From: Bacteroidales bacterium | GTDB lineage: Bacteria > Bacteroidota > Bacteroidia > Bacteroidales > GCA-2711565 | Length of the DNA: 52,913 nt | Assembly (NCBI GenBank): GCA_028280405.1 | Contig: JANQLW010000010.1 | Coordinates: forward strand, 1 to 52,913 | Direction: 5' to 3' | In this document: positions 9,280 to 18,860 of the stretch, in pieces | How positions within the stretch are numbered: the stretch's first letter is position 1 | How the letters are laid out: each line of letters begins with the position of its first letter | Translations under genes and position numbers: made by a program | Notes under the pieces: model-generated | The model's input: only the letters and a program-made list of their open reading frames with translations | Database searches by the model: none | What the model was told of the DNA's origin: nothing

Positions 9280-11595
9280 ATGAGCATGAAAACAATTATA
9301 AATATCGCCCGGACCGAACTCAAGACTTTATTCTATTCGCCCATTGCCTGGCTGATTCTGGCCATTTTTACCATACAGTCCAATATGATGTTCATCGAAT
9401 TATTGGAAAGATGCCTCCGCCTACAGTTGATGAATTATCCTATAAATAGTTTTACATCCTTCTTATATACGGATCCTTCACGGAGGGCACTTTTCCCCGA
9501 GGTACAAGAGTACCTTTACCTATATATTCCCTTATTGACCATGGGCTTATTGAGCAGAGAGATTAGTAGCGGTTCGATCAAATTGCTATTCTCTTCCCCG
9601 GTATCTTCCCGTCAGATCGTCTTTGGGAAATACCTATCCATGATGCTTTACGGTTTGTTCCTGATTGGTATCCTTATACTTACTATTGTTTTTAGCCGGT
9701 TTGGGGTCAAAGACCTAGATGTTCCTTATTTATTATCCGGGCTGCTGGGCATGTACCTTTTACTATGTGCTTATTCGGCCATTGGTTTGTTTATGTCCTC
9801 ACTGACCTCTTACCAGGTGGTGGCGGCCCTGGGCACACTGGCTTCACTCGCCGTATTGAACTATGTCGGTGACGTCGGTCAGGGCATTAATTTTGTCCGG
9901 GAAATTACCTATTGGCTCTCCATTTCAGGGCGAGCCGATGAAATGGTAGGTGGCCTGATCTCCACTGAGGATGTATTGTATTTTTTGATCGTGATAGCCA
10001 TGTTTTTAGGATTTACCATTGTAAAACTACAATCCGGTAAGATCAAAAACAAGGGTGTGATTGCAGGAAGATATGCTCTGGTAGTGCTGATCGGCTTGAT
10101 CGTGGGTTATCTTTCTTCAAGGCCCGTTTTAAAAATGTATGCCGATGCTACGGCGACCAAACACCGTACCCTAACCCTCAATAGCCAGAAGATTATTAAA
10201 CAACTTGAGGGAGGTTTAACAATTACCACCTATGTGAACCTGCTTGACCATTCTTTTTATATGGGCATGCCCACGAGGATCAGTTACGATATGAGTCGTT
10301 ATGAACAATATACCCGTTTTAAGCCTGAAATAAAGCTAAACTATGTATATTATTGGGACAAGTCCAATAATGAGCACCTCTATAGGAAAAACCCTAATCT
10401 GAACGATGAGGAACTGGCCAAAAAACAAGCCGATGCATACAATGTAAATTTTGATAAATTCTTACGGCCTGAACAAATTAGAAAGATCATTGACCTTTCG
10501 GGTGAGGACAATCGTTTTGTGAGCCTTATTGAACGGGAAAGTGGGGAAAAGACTTTTCTCAGGATTTTTAACGATCTGATGAGATACCCTTCTGAGACGG
10601 AAATCTCAGCGGCTCTAAAACGCTTGATTGTTAAATGTCCCAAGGTTGGCTTTTTAACAGGGCATGGGGAACGCAGCATTCTTAAAGCAGGGGACCGGGA
10701 TTATAGCTCGTCGGCTTACTTAAAAACATTCAGGAATGCATTGATCAACCAAGGTTTTGATTTGGAGGTAGTGGATTTGAGCAAAGGAGAGATTGCTAAA
10801 GATATTAATATATTGGTTATCTCGGATATAAAAGTGTCATTGTCTGAAATCGAAGAAAAAAGCTTAAAAAATTATATCAACAATGGCGGAAATTTATTGA
10901 TTGCCGCGGAACCCAAACGAAGAGAAATAATGAGCTCATTGGTTGAACGCTTTGGAGTGCGTTTTGTGGATGGGATTATGGTTGAGCAAAGTGAGAACTT
11001 TATCCCGACACTGATTCTTAATGACCTGGCACCGGAGGTCCCCGAAAAAACCTCCTATGTGTTTGGCGAAATCCGCAGAAGAGGTCATAAAGTGACTATG
11101 CCCGAAGGACTTGCGCTTGATTATTCCGGAGCAAACTCAAAAGGTTTTAAGGCAGTCCCATTGTTGCAGACCAAATGGAAAGGCTGCTGGAATGAAATGG
11201 AAACAACCGACTTTGTTGATGAAAAAGTGGAGTTAAACACCAGGATCGGGGAAATTGAAAAATCCTATGAAATGGCTGTTGCACTGAGCCGGAAAATGTC
11301 AGGCAAAGAACAACGGATCGTGATCCTCGGGGATGCCGACTGTTTTAGCAATGGGGAGATTTCTAAAAGGCGTGTAGGATTCCGGGCTGCGAATTTCACA
11401 TTTTTTACGGGTGTGTTTGAGTGGTTGTCACACGGGCAATCTCCTGTAGATACCCGCAGGCCGGACTCAACGGATACTCAGCTTTATATTACTAAAGCGT
11501 CTTTAAAATTCTGGAATGTCGTTTTTGTATGGCTCATTCCATTGGGGATTGTGGTTACTTATTTAATGATCTGGTTGAAAAGGCGAAAAAAATAA
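9280..11595 (+). CDS. Fused ABC-2 permease and GldG-like auxiliary protein
   Basis: This is a 771-residue inner-membrane protein. About six N-terminal membrane segments (residues 10-285) form an ABC-2 permease like GldF. A large periplasmic region (about 290-735) is like GldG/ABC_transp_aux, including the stretch KVGFLTGHGERSI. A final membrane segment (about 745-765) ends in the basic tail WLKRRKK. In Flavobacterium GldF and GldG are separate genes; here they are one polypeptide, an arrangement also known from other Bacteroidota. It would pair with the upstream ATPase. The substrate is unknown. The MSMK start is used because it follows the ATPase stop directly. Confidence 0.88.
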   Translation: MSMKTIINIARTELKTLFYSPIAWLILAIFTIQSNMMFIELLERCLRLQLMNYPINSFTSFLYTDPSRRALFPEVQEYLYLYIPLLTMGLLSREISSGSIKLLFSSPVSSRQIVFGKYLSMMLYGLFLIGILILTIVFSRFGVKDLDVPYLLSGLLGMYLLLCAYSAIGLFMSSLTSYQVVAALGTLASLAVLNYVGDVGQGINFVREITYWLSISGRADEMVGGLISTEDVLYFLIVIAMFLGFTIVKLQSGKIKNKGVIAGRYALVVLIGLIVGYLSSRPVLKMYADATATKHRTLTLNSQKIIKQLEGGLTITTYVNLLDHSFYMGMPTRISYDMSRYEQYTRFKPEIKLNYVYYWDKSNNEHLYRKNPNLNDEELAKKQADAYNVNFDKFLRPEQIRKIIDLSGEDNRFVSLIERESGEKTFLRIFNDLMRYPSETEISAALKRLIVKCPKVGFLTGHGERSILKAGDRDYSSSAYLKTFRNALINQGFDLEVVDLSKGEIAKDINILVISDIKVSLSEIEEKSLKNYINNGGNLLIAAEPKRREIMSSLVERFGVRFVDGIMVEQSENFIPTLILNDLAPEVPEKTSYVFGEIRRRGHKVTMPEGLALDYSGANSKGFKAVPLLQTKWKGCWNEMETTDFVDEKVELNTRIGEIEKSYEMAVALSRKMSGKEQRIVILGDADCFSNGEISKRRVGFRAANFTFFTGVFEWLSHGQSPVDTRRPDSTDTQLYITKASLKFWNVVFVWLIPLGIVVTYLMIWLKRRKK

Positions 11596-11619
11596 AATGG
11601 CGAATCCTGAGGGTTCCAA

Positions 11620-11701
11620 AGTCAGGGTGTGAATTTACTTGCAAAATTCTTCAAAAGATAAAATGTATGAATTTAATCAATTAACAATTCACGCCCTGAC
11701 T
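11620..11701. repeat. 82-bp palindromic element, copy 1
   Basis: The element begins AGTCAGGGTGTGAATT and ends AATTCACGCCCTGACT, giving a stem of about 16 bp with few mismatches. Copies of exactly the same length are at 44921-45002 (same orientation) and 41317-41398 (inverted). It lies just after the permease gene and may act as its terminator. Confidence 0.85.
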
Positions 11702-11727
11702 AAAAATCAAATAAAAAAATTAAACAG

Positions 11728-12459
11728 ATGAAAAAAATTACATTATTATTTACATGTATACTAATGATTTTTTTTGCCAATGCGCAAACGGCAGAAGAGA
11801 TTGTTCAGAAACATATTGAAAAAACAGGTGGTGAAAAAGCCTGGAATAAGATCGAATCCATTAAAATGAAAGCCAAACTTAATTTTCCCGGAGGGCTTGT
11901 AGAGATTGTAAGCATCAACAAAAAAAACAAATTCGTGGGGCTTCGAAAGATGGATGGAGAGTTTGTGGTAGATTTTGCCTTTGACGGAAAGATTCGATGG
12001 GAAACCAATTTTAAAACCATGAAACCCGAAAAAAGGAGTCAGGAGGCAACACTAAGGGCTAAAAAAGGAGCTAAAGATTTTCCTTCTGATTTTATTGTTG
12101 CAAAAAAGTATGGCTATAAAATTGAATTAATGGGTGAAGAAAATATTCAGGGAGAGGATTGTTACCATTTACAGCTTACCAAAGGAAAAATTACGAAGAA
12201 TGGTAAACTGATAGATGATGTTTCCATTTCCTATATCAGCAAAAAAACATTTTTGCAGGTATTGGTAGAAAGCGACTACAAACGAGGTGCACATGAATCT
12301 ACCCTTTATACCTACTATAATGATTATAAGGAAGTTGACGGCATACTGCTTCCTTTTTCCATCAATCAAATTATTGATGAATCAAATATGGCTATCCGGG
12401 TTGTCTCTTATGAAATTAACGGAAAAATTGATGATTCTATTTTTGAGTTTAAAGAATAG
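11728..12459 (+). CDS. LolA-like periplasmic protein (outer-membrane lipoprotein-sorting type)
   Basis: This is a 243-residue exported protein. The signal peptide is residues 1-19 (ending FFANAQ). The rest is rich in beta strands with the pattern AEEIVQKHIEKTGGEKAWNKIESI that opens many LolA-fold proteins annotated as outer-membrane lipoprotein-sorting proteins. Such proteins bind a lipid or acyl chain in a half-barrel. No catalytic motif is visible. It follows the ABC pair but is separated by an 82-bp palindrome, so it may have its own promoter. A hairpin at 12486-12519 separates it from the convergent gene. Confidence 0.7.
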   Translation: MKKITLLFTCILMIFFANAQTAEEIVQKHIEKTGGEKAWNKIESIKMKAKLNFPGGLVEIVSINKKNKFVGLRKMDGEFVVDFAFDGKIRWETNFKTMKPEKRSQEATLRAKKGAKDFPSDFIVAKKYGYKIELMGEENIQGEDCYHLQLTKGKITKNGKLIDDVSISYISKKTFLQVLVESDYKRGAHESTLYTYYNDYKEVDGILLPFSINQIIDESNMAIRVVSYEINGKIDDSIFEFKE

Positions 12460-12485
12460 AAATAAATCAAAGTGCAAAAGCAGTT

Positions 12486-12519
12486 CAATAGCAACGGCCC
12501 TAAAAAGCCGTTGCTATTG
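12486..12519. terminator. Bidirectional terminator between convergent genes
   Basis: A perfect 13-bp stem (CAATAGCAACGGC / GCCGTTGCTATTG) with an 8-base loop lies between the stop of the LolA-like gene and the stop of the propeller gene. It fits as a shared terminator. Confidence 0.75.
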
Positions 12520-12539
12520 AGCCATAATTAATAGTTTTA

Positions 12540-15206
12540 TTATCTAACCGTATTGATTTTCATTAGTGGCCAATGCTGCTCAGGAATTAAACGGGTATTC
12601 TTCTCCATATGCTCTTCTCCACACTTTAGTTGAATGGTATACTTTCCTTCTTCCAAATCTTTGGTATCCCAAATATTTTTTTGCAAACCATTTTTTCTTT
12701 GTAACTTAATTGTGTGGAGTACACGTTTATCTTGATCAAGGATATGAATTAAAGGCACTTGTTCCGGTACATGCTTAAAATAAGAATAAATGACCAAACC
12801 ATTCGGCTCATTCGGGGTATACAACTGGTTATCTCCCATAAATTTGTGATTTCCCCAATAAGCCCTTTCGGAATAATTGCGTACCGGTTTTTGTTCGATA
12901 TCAAACAAGTGCATTTCTTTATCCAAAATTTCAGTACTAAGCTGGTGCAAAAAGGAAATATCACAAACATACACCCCCCTTCCGTAAGTTCCTACGATCA
13001 AATCCAGCTCTTTGGGATGTATCTTTAAATCTTTAACCGGAACGATGGGCATGTTCAATCGCAATATTCTCCAGGATTTTCCCTGATTAAAAGAAACAAA
13101 AACGCCTTCGTCATTACCCGCATAAAGCAGCTTAGGATTGATCGGATCTTCACATACAACATTCACGGGAGCTTCAGATATTCCTTGGGATATTTTTTTC
13201 CAATGCTCGCCAAAATCGGTTGTTTTAAAAAGCAGGGGGTCAAAATCATCATTCCGATAACCACTCTTACAAACATATGCCGTTCCTTCATCGTGCATTG
13301 AGGCAATTACTCGGCTAACCCAATAATCGCTTTTACCTCCTATTTGGTCAATTTTATGCGTAATATCCGTCCAGGTCTTTCCCTGATCTTTTGTTAAGTG
13401 TACTTTTCCATCGTCGGTTCCAACCCAAATCACATCCGCATTAAGGGGCGACTCTGCAATACTTGTTATGGTACAATACATCATATGCCCTCTGCCGGCA
13501 ATTTTTTGAGAATCATTGCTTGTAAGATCATCACTGATTTTCAGCCAATGCTCACCCTGATCCTCGGATCTCAGTAAATACTGACTCCCTGTGTATAATA
13601 CATTGGAATTATGCGCGGATACTTGTATGCAGGGAGTCCATGGGAAGCGATAAGGAGTTTCATTGGGAGCTGCTTTGGGTTCAATACTGTAACGTTTTCC
13701 GGTTAACTGATCTACCCGTCGGTGACCTCCGAATTGGGTCGTGATATAAACCCATCGATTGTTTTGATGATCAATACTGGTATACATGCCATCCCACATT
13801 CCATAAAGGCTCCAATCTTCCGGTCCGACTTTTCCCGACCAATTATTAACCGGAGATTTCCAGGCTTCATGATCCTGCAAGCCCATATAAATGTTATAGG
13901 GGTATTGGTTATCGTATTCAACCATATATATCTCTCCCAAAGGAAGGTGATAATGATGGAACATCGTTCGGCCTCCATCCCAACTTATGTACAATCCGCC
14001 ATCGCTACCAATCATCATATGATCTCCATCCTCTGGATTTACCCACATGGTGCGGATATCACCAAACATATTAATAAAGTATTGTCTGTCTGTTTTTCCG
14101 TGTCCAAGCCAGGTTTTCCCACCGTCAAGAGAAGTCTTCATATAATCACTACTAACACTGATACGGTCTGGATTAAAGGGATGAACCATTATTTTATTGA
14201 ATGAATAGGCGGCTTTTGCACTAACATTGTAACCGTCGGTATTTGTTTTGTACCAGCTATGGCCTGAATTATCGGAACGATATACCTCACCACCGATTAA
14301 TTGATCATAATAAGGGTCGCGTAAATGATTCATTTGAACATTTTCGTCCAGTTCAACACCCGGCTTTACATTTAAATTTTCAATGACCGCATATAGAATC
14401 TCCGGATGATGGTAGCAAAGAGCCAGGCCGATACGCCCCAATTTTCCGGCCGGTAAACCCTTACTTAATTTAATCCAGTTTTTTCCGCCATCGGTTGTTT
14501 TATAAATCCTGCTGTTTTGCCCACCGGCCTCATAATGCCAGGGGTAACGATATTTTTCATAAGTTGCGGCATATAATACATCCGGATCATTCGGATGCAT
14601 GATCATATCAATAACACCTGTATTCTCATCAATAAATAAGATGTTTTCCCAATGCTTCCCGCCATCATTGGTTTTATACACCCCTCTCATTTTATTCGGA
14701 GAAAATAAACTTCCCATTGAAGCTACATAAACGACATCGGGATTTTCAGGATGGATAAGAAGCGTTGAGATATGCTGTGAATCTTCCAGGCCTTTTGATT
14801 CCCAGTTTCGACCTCCATCCGGAGAATAAAAAACACCTTTGCCTCTATGAGAACTCCGCGCGTTATAAGCTTCGCCGGTTCCCACCCATAGCTTTTCAGG
14901 ATGGCTTTTTGATACTGCAACAGCACCGATGCTTCCAACGCCAACGGAGTCAAAAACCGGGAAATAAGTTGTTCCCATATTTATTGTTTTCCAAACACCT
15001 CCGTTTCTACCGGCTACATACCATGTGTATTTGTACTCCGTATCATCCGTATCCGGAACGGCAATGGCTGAGATCCACGAACCTACTTTATGGGGTGCAA
15101 AGTTGCGGTAAAAGATCACATCTTCAATATTGAGTTCGGCTTGTGCCATCCCAGCAAACTTCACTGCAAGAAATAGTACTATTAGTTGTATTTTAATACG
15201 TTTCAT
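12540..15206 (-). CDS. Asp-box beta-propeller (sortilin/VPS10-like) exported protein
   Basis: This is an 888-residue exported protein with a signal peptide (residues 1-23, ending AQA). The body carries about ten Asp-box repeats of the form SxDxGxxW, for example SPDGGRNWE, TNDGGKHWE, TTDGGKNWI, SLDGGKTWL, SEDQGEHWL and TKDQGKTWT. They mark a large ten-bladed propeller of the sortilin (VPS10)/BNR kind. A C-terminal FlgD-like Ig domain (about 810-870) contains the sequence NIWDTKDLEEGKYTIQL. No sialidase or protease triad is evident. It is the last gene of the - strand SusCD locus and may bind or process the same substrate. A hairpin at 15236-15298 separates it from the gene before. Confidence 0.85.
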   Translation of the reverse strand: MKRIKIQLIVLFLAVKFAGMAQAELNIEDVIFYRNFAPHKVGSWISAIAVPDTDDTEYKYTWYVAGRNGGVWKTINMGTTYFPVFDSVGVGSIGAVAVSKSHPEKLWVGTGEAYNARSSHRGKGVFYSPDGGRNWESKGLEDSQHISTLLIHPENPDVVYVASMGSLFSPNKMRGVYKTNDGGKHWENILFIDENTGVIDMIMHPNDPDVLYAATYEKYRYPWHYEAGGQNSRIYKTTDGGKNWIKLSKGLPAGKLGRIGLALCYHHPEILYAVIENLNVKPGVELDENVQMNHLRDPYYDQLIGGEVYRSDNSGHSWYKTNTDGYNVSAKAAYSFNKIMVHPFNPDRISVSSDYMKTSLDGGKTWLGHGKTDRQYFINMFGDIRTMWVNPEDGDHMMIGSDGGLYISWDGGRTMFHHYHLPLGEIYMVEYDNQYPYNIYMGLQDHEAWKSPVNNWSGKVGPEDWSLYGMWDGMYTSIDHQNNRWVYITTQFGGHRRVDQLTGKRYSIEPKAAPNETPYRFPWTPCIQVSAHNSNVLYTGSQYLLRSEDQGEHWLKISDDLTSNDSQKIAGRGHMMYCTITSIAESPLNADVIWVGTDDGKVHLTKDQGKTWTDITHKIDQIGGKSDYWVSRVIASMHDEGTAYVCKSGYRNDDFDPLLFKTTDFGEHWKKISQGISEAPVNVVCEDPINPKLLYAGNDEGVFVSFNQGKSWRILRLNMPIVPVKDLKIHPKELDLIVGTYGRGVYVCDISFLHQLSTEILDKEMHLFDIEQKPVRNYSERAYWGNHKFMGDNQLYTPNEPNGLVIYSYFKHVPEQVPLIHILDQDKRVLHTIKLQRKNGLQKNIWDTKDLEEGKYTIQLKCGEEHMEKNTRLIPEQHWPLMKINTVR

Positions 15207-15235
15207 GTGTTAATAATTTTCTTTTAAAGGTTACA

Positions 15236-15298
15236 TGGAATGTCCATGATGCAGAATTTAGTCATTCCTGTTGGTGTTTTGCAATCATGGACATTTCA
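15236..15298 (-). terminator. Stem-loop between metalloprotease and propeller genes
   Basis: Arms TGGAATGTCCATGATGCA (15236-15253) and its near-complement (15280-15298) pair over about 17 bp with one bulge and one mismatch. It is placed to end or attenuate transcription from the upstream SusCD operon. Confidence 0.5.
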
Positions 15299-15328
15299 TA
15301 AACAATCATAGATTTTTAAAAAATATTA

Positions 15329-16366
15329 TTATTGATGACAGCTAATTTCTTCATGATTTGTTTGATCAAAATATTGAGAAATCAGGTCAAATAAAAGAGG
15401 ATCGTACGTTTCTAATTCGCTTCTGGTATTCACATAATTGTGAACGCCATCAGCCGGATTACTTTCAGCATTACAGTTAAACCAGCTTTGTACACCCTCG
15501 GCCCAATATTCCTTAATGTTAGTGCCTGCATATGTTTGTTTCCATTTATCATTTGCCAAAGCAGTTTCAAGAGCCGTTGTTAGTTTGGAATTAAAATTTG
15601 TATCAAGGTATTGAATCCCCATCAAGTGTATGGCATGTGCAAATTCGTGGATTAAAATATCTTCATTCGCATATTTATCTGCTTCATAACATAAAACATT
15701 TTCTTCGGCACAAGTCGTAATTGGAACAGTAACCGTACCCCCCAAGCCTCTGGCCCGTTTGTCCCAATCCACATTCTGATCATCGGCCAGAAAGGCGTGT
15801 TCGGGAATATCCGTTGTTACTTCATCGACACTCATAATCCCAACCCGAGCATTATGACTGATCATTTTATGTTTTACGTCTTCCATATTTTTTAACATAT
15901 GGATAACGATGGAACGGGTTTTTACCAAGGCCTCATCAGGCACTTTTTCAGAACTGATGACCGGAATTCCTTCCGCATCCACATACTTGGTATAAAAGGG
16001 ATCTAAACCCAGCGAAGAAGGAGGACTCCCGATAATTACTTCATCAGACTTAGCCTGGACCGTAAGTGTTTTTGTTAGTTCTTTATGAACCGATCCGATC
16101 TTTGCCGTCAGAGTAACATCATAGCTACCGGCCTGTTCAAAGGTATGAACCGGTTCTTTTTCGTTAGAGGTATGACCATCCTTAAAATCCCATTGATACG
16201 TATTTGCACCTTTGGTATAGTTATAAAAAGTCACACGTGCCGGAGCATAAGGATCGTCCATTAAAAAGGTGAAATCTATATATATTTCGTGCGTACTTTT
16301 TTTCGTACATGAAAGCAATACAATTAGTATTAAGGGAAATAAAGCAATTTGTACACTATTTTTCAT
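15329..16366 (-). CDS. PKD-domain lipoprotein with HExxH metalloprotease site
   Basis: This is a 345-residue lipoprotein: the signal ends VLLSC, so Cys20 would be lipidated. A PKD domain spans about residues 45-105 (YQWDFKDGH, then FEQAGSYDVTLTA). The C-terminal domain has HEFAHAIH (240-247) and, 46 residues later, EYWAEGVQSWF (286-296), a gluzincin-like zinc site with HExxH and a downstream glutamate helix. RGLGGT (206-211) precedes it. These features point to a surface-anchored zinc metallopeptidase. I cannot place it in a named peptidase family. It lies in the SusCD operon, so it could cut a proteinaceous substrate for import. Confidence 0.75.
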   Translation of the reverse strand: MKNSVQIALFPLILIVLLSCTKKSTHEIYIDFTFLMDDPYAPARVTFYNYTKGANTYQWDFKDGHTSNEKEPVHTFEQAGSYDVTLTAKIGSVHKELTKTLTVQAKSDEVIIGSPPSSLGLDPFYTKYVDAEGIPVISSEKVPDEALVKTRSIVIHMLKNMEDVKHKMISHNARVGIMSVDEVTTDIPEHAFLADDQNVDWDKRARGLGGTVTVPITTCAEENVLCYEADKYANEDILIHEFAHAIHLMGIQYLDTNFNSKLTTALETALANDKWKQTYAGTNIKEYWAEGVQSWFNCNAESNPADGVHNYVNTRSELETYDPLLFDLISQYFDQTNHEEISCHQ

Positions 16367-16435
16367 AATTCACATCAAAACTAACATGTCAATAAACAAG
16401 TGTGTAACACAGCTCATATATTGCACCATCAACAA

Positions 16436-17398
16436 TTATTGTTCACCAATATAAGTTATCGTAACGTCTTCAATCAGATGATTGTCGGCATTCCACCAGG
16501 TGTCAATCACACCAACATTTTGGAATACAAACTGCTTGTTCTCCGCATCGTAAAAGCCCGTATTAGCCTCATTTTCGTATCTCCATGGCATCAATCGCAA
16601 TGGCCTTGTTTCAAGAACGCCATCATCATTTTTCATTTCATAGGTTATATGTGGTAAGTCGACTCCCCAGGCCGATAAACGAACAACAAATCTGTCATCT
16701 TCGGCAAACGGGCATTCCAAATAAAAAGCCGTACCATACCAATAGTCATTCCAGTTGCTCCAGTCGATGCCAAAATCGGTGATTACCCAGAACCAAACAT
16801 CTGTCATAACCTCTAAGTATTTTACTTCAACGTATTTCTTGAAGCCGGTTTGTTTGTTATGGGCTTCCCAAAGACCTTGCGGAAAAGTAGGAAGGGTACA
16901 AAAATCATAATATTCGGGTTTTAGTGTGAAATTGCCTTCGGAAGTTACAATCGTATCTCCATTGCTTTTTTCAATATAAGGACTGAACACAAAATAATAT
17001 CCGGATCTGATACTATCTTTTTCATAGTTCAGGCCCGCAAATAATTCTTCAACCGATGTCAGTTGAACAAGCATCGGGTCTTCGGCACTGTTTTGGGTAA
17101 CTAAACTGGATGTAGCAATCCTGTTACTGCTCTCATCATATATTGATTTATTAATTCCGACTGTTTTAACATCCGTCAACAGGCTGTTGATCTCAAATTG
17201 AAGACCAATACTTATTTCCTCAAATACCACTGAATTATCTTCGTGGTTTTTGGTAATAACAATGGTACTATTCAAGGTATCAATACTTGTGGAATACCCG
17301 GGTAGAATATTCTCGATTTCCTTCCATTCATTTTCGGTACAAGCTCCAAAAGCCATATACAATAAAATGAACAGGATTATGATATTTTTATTTTTCAT
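16436..17398 (-). CDS. SusCD-associated lipoprotein
   Basis: This is a 320-residue lipoprotein: the signal ends MAFGAC, with Cys20 as the lipid anchor. I chose the ATG at 17398, 12 bp after the susD stop. A longer reading to 17425 overlaps susD and spoils the signal peptide. The mature protein is mostly beta strand and tryptophan-rich in the C-terminal half (DVWFWVITDFGIDWSNWNDYW), as in surface binding proteins. No named domain is recognised. By position it corresponds to the SusE/SusF-like accessory binding protein of SusCD loci. Confidence 0.75.
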   Translation of the reverse strand: MKNKNIIILFILLYMAFGACTENEWKEIENILPGYSTSIDTLNSTIVITKNHEDNSVVFEEISIGLQFEINSLLTDVKTVGINKSIYDESSNRIATSSLVTQNSAEDPMLVQLTSVEELFAGLNYEKDSIRSGYYFVFSPYIEKSNGDTIVTSEGNFTLKPEYYDFCTLPTFPQGLWEAHNKQTGFKKYVEVKYLEVMTDVWFWVITDFGIDWSNWNDYWYGTAFYLECPFAEDDRFVVRLSAWGVDLPHITYEMKNDDGVLETRPLRLMPWRYENEANTGFYDAENKQFVFQNVGVIDTWWNADNHLIEDVTITYIGEQ

Positions 17399-17409
17399 TG
17401 TACTAAATT

Positions 17410-18855
17410 TTAATTCATCCACCAAATTTTAGAATCTAAGGCATCGCCATTTGTAAGTTTACTTGCGGCATCCATCAAATTTGCTTTGTTCGATTGTTCC
17501 TCGGACAAGGGGTACAAAAAGCGACTCGGGATAGTTTGCAGATTTGCATATAAGGCCGGATCCAAATCCGGGATTCCCGTTCTTTTGTATTCAATCCAGG
17601 CTTCGATGCCCCTGCCAAACAGTGAAATCCATTTTTGAATGATCAATCGTTCGTAATCGGTATAAGCAACATTCGATTGTTGAATGAAGGTTTGAAAATC
17701 ACTCGAAGTCAATCCTAAATCGTCGAAGTTTGCCTTAATGGCTTTTTCATATAAAAGGGTTTCATCGGCTATAATTAAATCACTTTCGGCAGCTTCAGCC
17801 AATAGAAACTGCACTTCGGAATAGGTTATAAAAATCCCTGCCCGGTCTTTCATGCCGTATTGCGGGCTAAGCTTTGAATAATCGTCAAGTTCGGCGGAAC
17901 CGACCGAGCTTCCATTAGCCAATCCCTGAATTTCGCCATCTTTATTCGGCATTGCGTATTCTGCTAAACGGGGATCATTAAGGGCTGTCATTATTTCAAC
18001 CAAACGGTTGCTGATCCGATAGCCCCCATCACTTGAACTTTCACTTAAAGCATCATGTAATGGATAATTTGTTTGTGGTGAGGTAGCCGGGTAATCAAAG
18101 GCTATATTGTCGAGATTACTTTGAAGTAAAGGATAATCGGGATTATTATAAAAGTTGGTAAGCTGATCTTTTGAATAAGCAGGGATTTTCTTTGAAGCTC
18201 TAACCAAAAGCCTTAATTTTAACGAATTACAAAACTTTCTCCATTTTAAAGCATCACCGTCGCACAACACATCATATTCTTTACTGACAATTAACTCATT
18301 TGATTTCAGAAGTTCATTGGCCCTTCCTAAAGAATCAATTAAAGACTTATAAATCGTTTCTCCGTCGTCGTATACGGGCTTATTAATTCCTTGCTCTGCT
18401 GAAAGTGCCTGGCTAAAAGGAACCGCTCCGTAAACATCCACCAATAATGAATAACCATAAGCTTGTAATATGATTGCTACTGCTTCAAGTGATTGATTTT
18501 TTTCTTCACGGGCCTTGGTTTTCATAACCTTCAAGTCCATTAATGGTCCGGAATACAAATTGTCCCACATAAAGCTTCTGGATTTTTCAAAGAAGTACCT
18601 TCCGGGATCAACCCATAAACCGCAACTGGTATGTTGTACCCAGTCGGAAGCATAGACCAGACTTTCCATAAATGCATGTTCCGCATTCGACAAATTCATG
18701 ATGGATCCCGGCAATAAATATTCGGCCGGAACATCTATTATCGCATTAGGGTCTTTGTTGATCTCGTCAAAATCTTTTTCACAAGACACCATAAACATGA
18801 TCGAAAAGATCATTGTTATGCCTATTATATTTTTAATCGTTTGCTTCATAATCAT
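17410..18855 (-). CDS. SusD/RagB-like surface lipoprotein (SusD-like 2 type)
   Basis: This is a lipoprotein of about 481 residues with the lipobox FMVSC. The start of the mature protein, EKDFDEINKDPNA, and the internal run of TPR-like helices fit the SusD-like group found with peptide or unknown-substrate SusC proteins. It has the family's C-terminal WISLFGRGIEAWIEYKRTG. It starts 5 bp after the susC stop, so the two are cotranscribed. An ATG two codons downstream (MKQTI) is an equally good start. Confidence 0.92.
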   Translation of the reverse strand: MIMKQTIKNIIGITMIFSIMFMVSCEKDFDEINKDPNAIIDVPAEYLLPGSIMNLSNAEHAFMESLVYASDWVQHTSCGLWVDPGRYFFEKSRSFMWDNLYSGPLMDLKVMKTKAREEKNQSLEAVAIILQAYGYSLLVDVYGAVPFSQALSAEQGINKPVYDDGETIYKSLIDSLGRANELLKSNELIVSKEYDVLCDGDALKWRKFCNSLKLRLLVRASKKIPAYSKDQLTNFYNNPDYPLLQSNLDNIAFDYPATSPQTNYPLHDALSESSSDGGYRISNRLVEIMTALNDPRLAEYAMPNKDGEIQGLANGSSVGSAELDDYSKLSPQYGMKDRAGIFITYSEVQFLLAEAAESDLIIADETLLYEKAIKANFDDLGLTSSDFQTFIQQSNVAYTDYERLIIQKWISLFGRGIEAWIEYKRTGIPDLDPALYANLQTIPSRFLYPLSEEQSNKANLMDAASKLTNGDALDSKIWWMN

Positions 18856-18860
18856 AATTT

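Noticed and set aside
13722..14204. Long + strand open frame inside the propeller gene
   Set aside because: It is antisense to a clear Asp-box protein and has no domain resemblance or start context.
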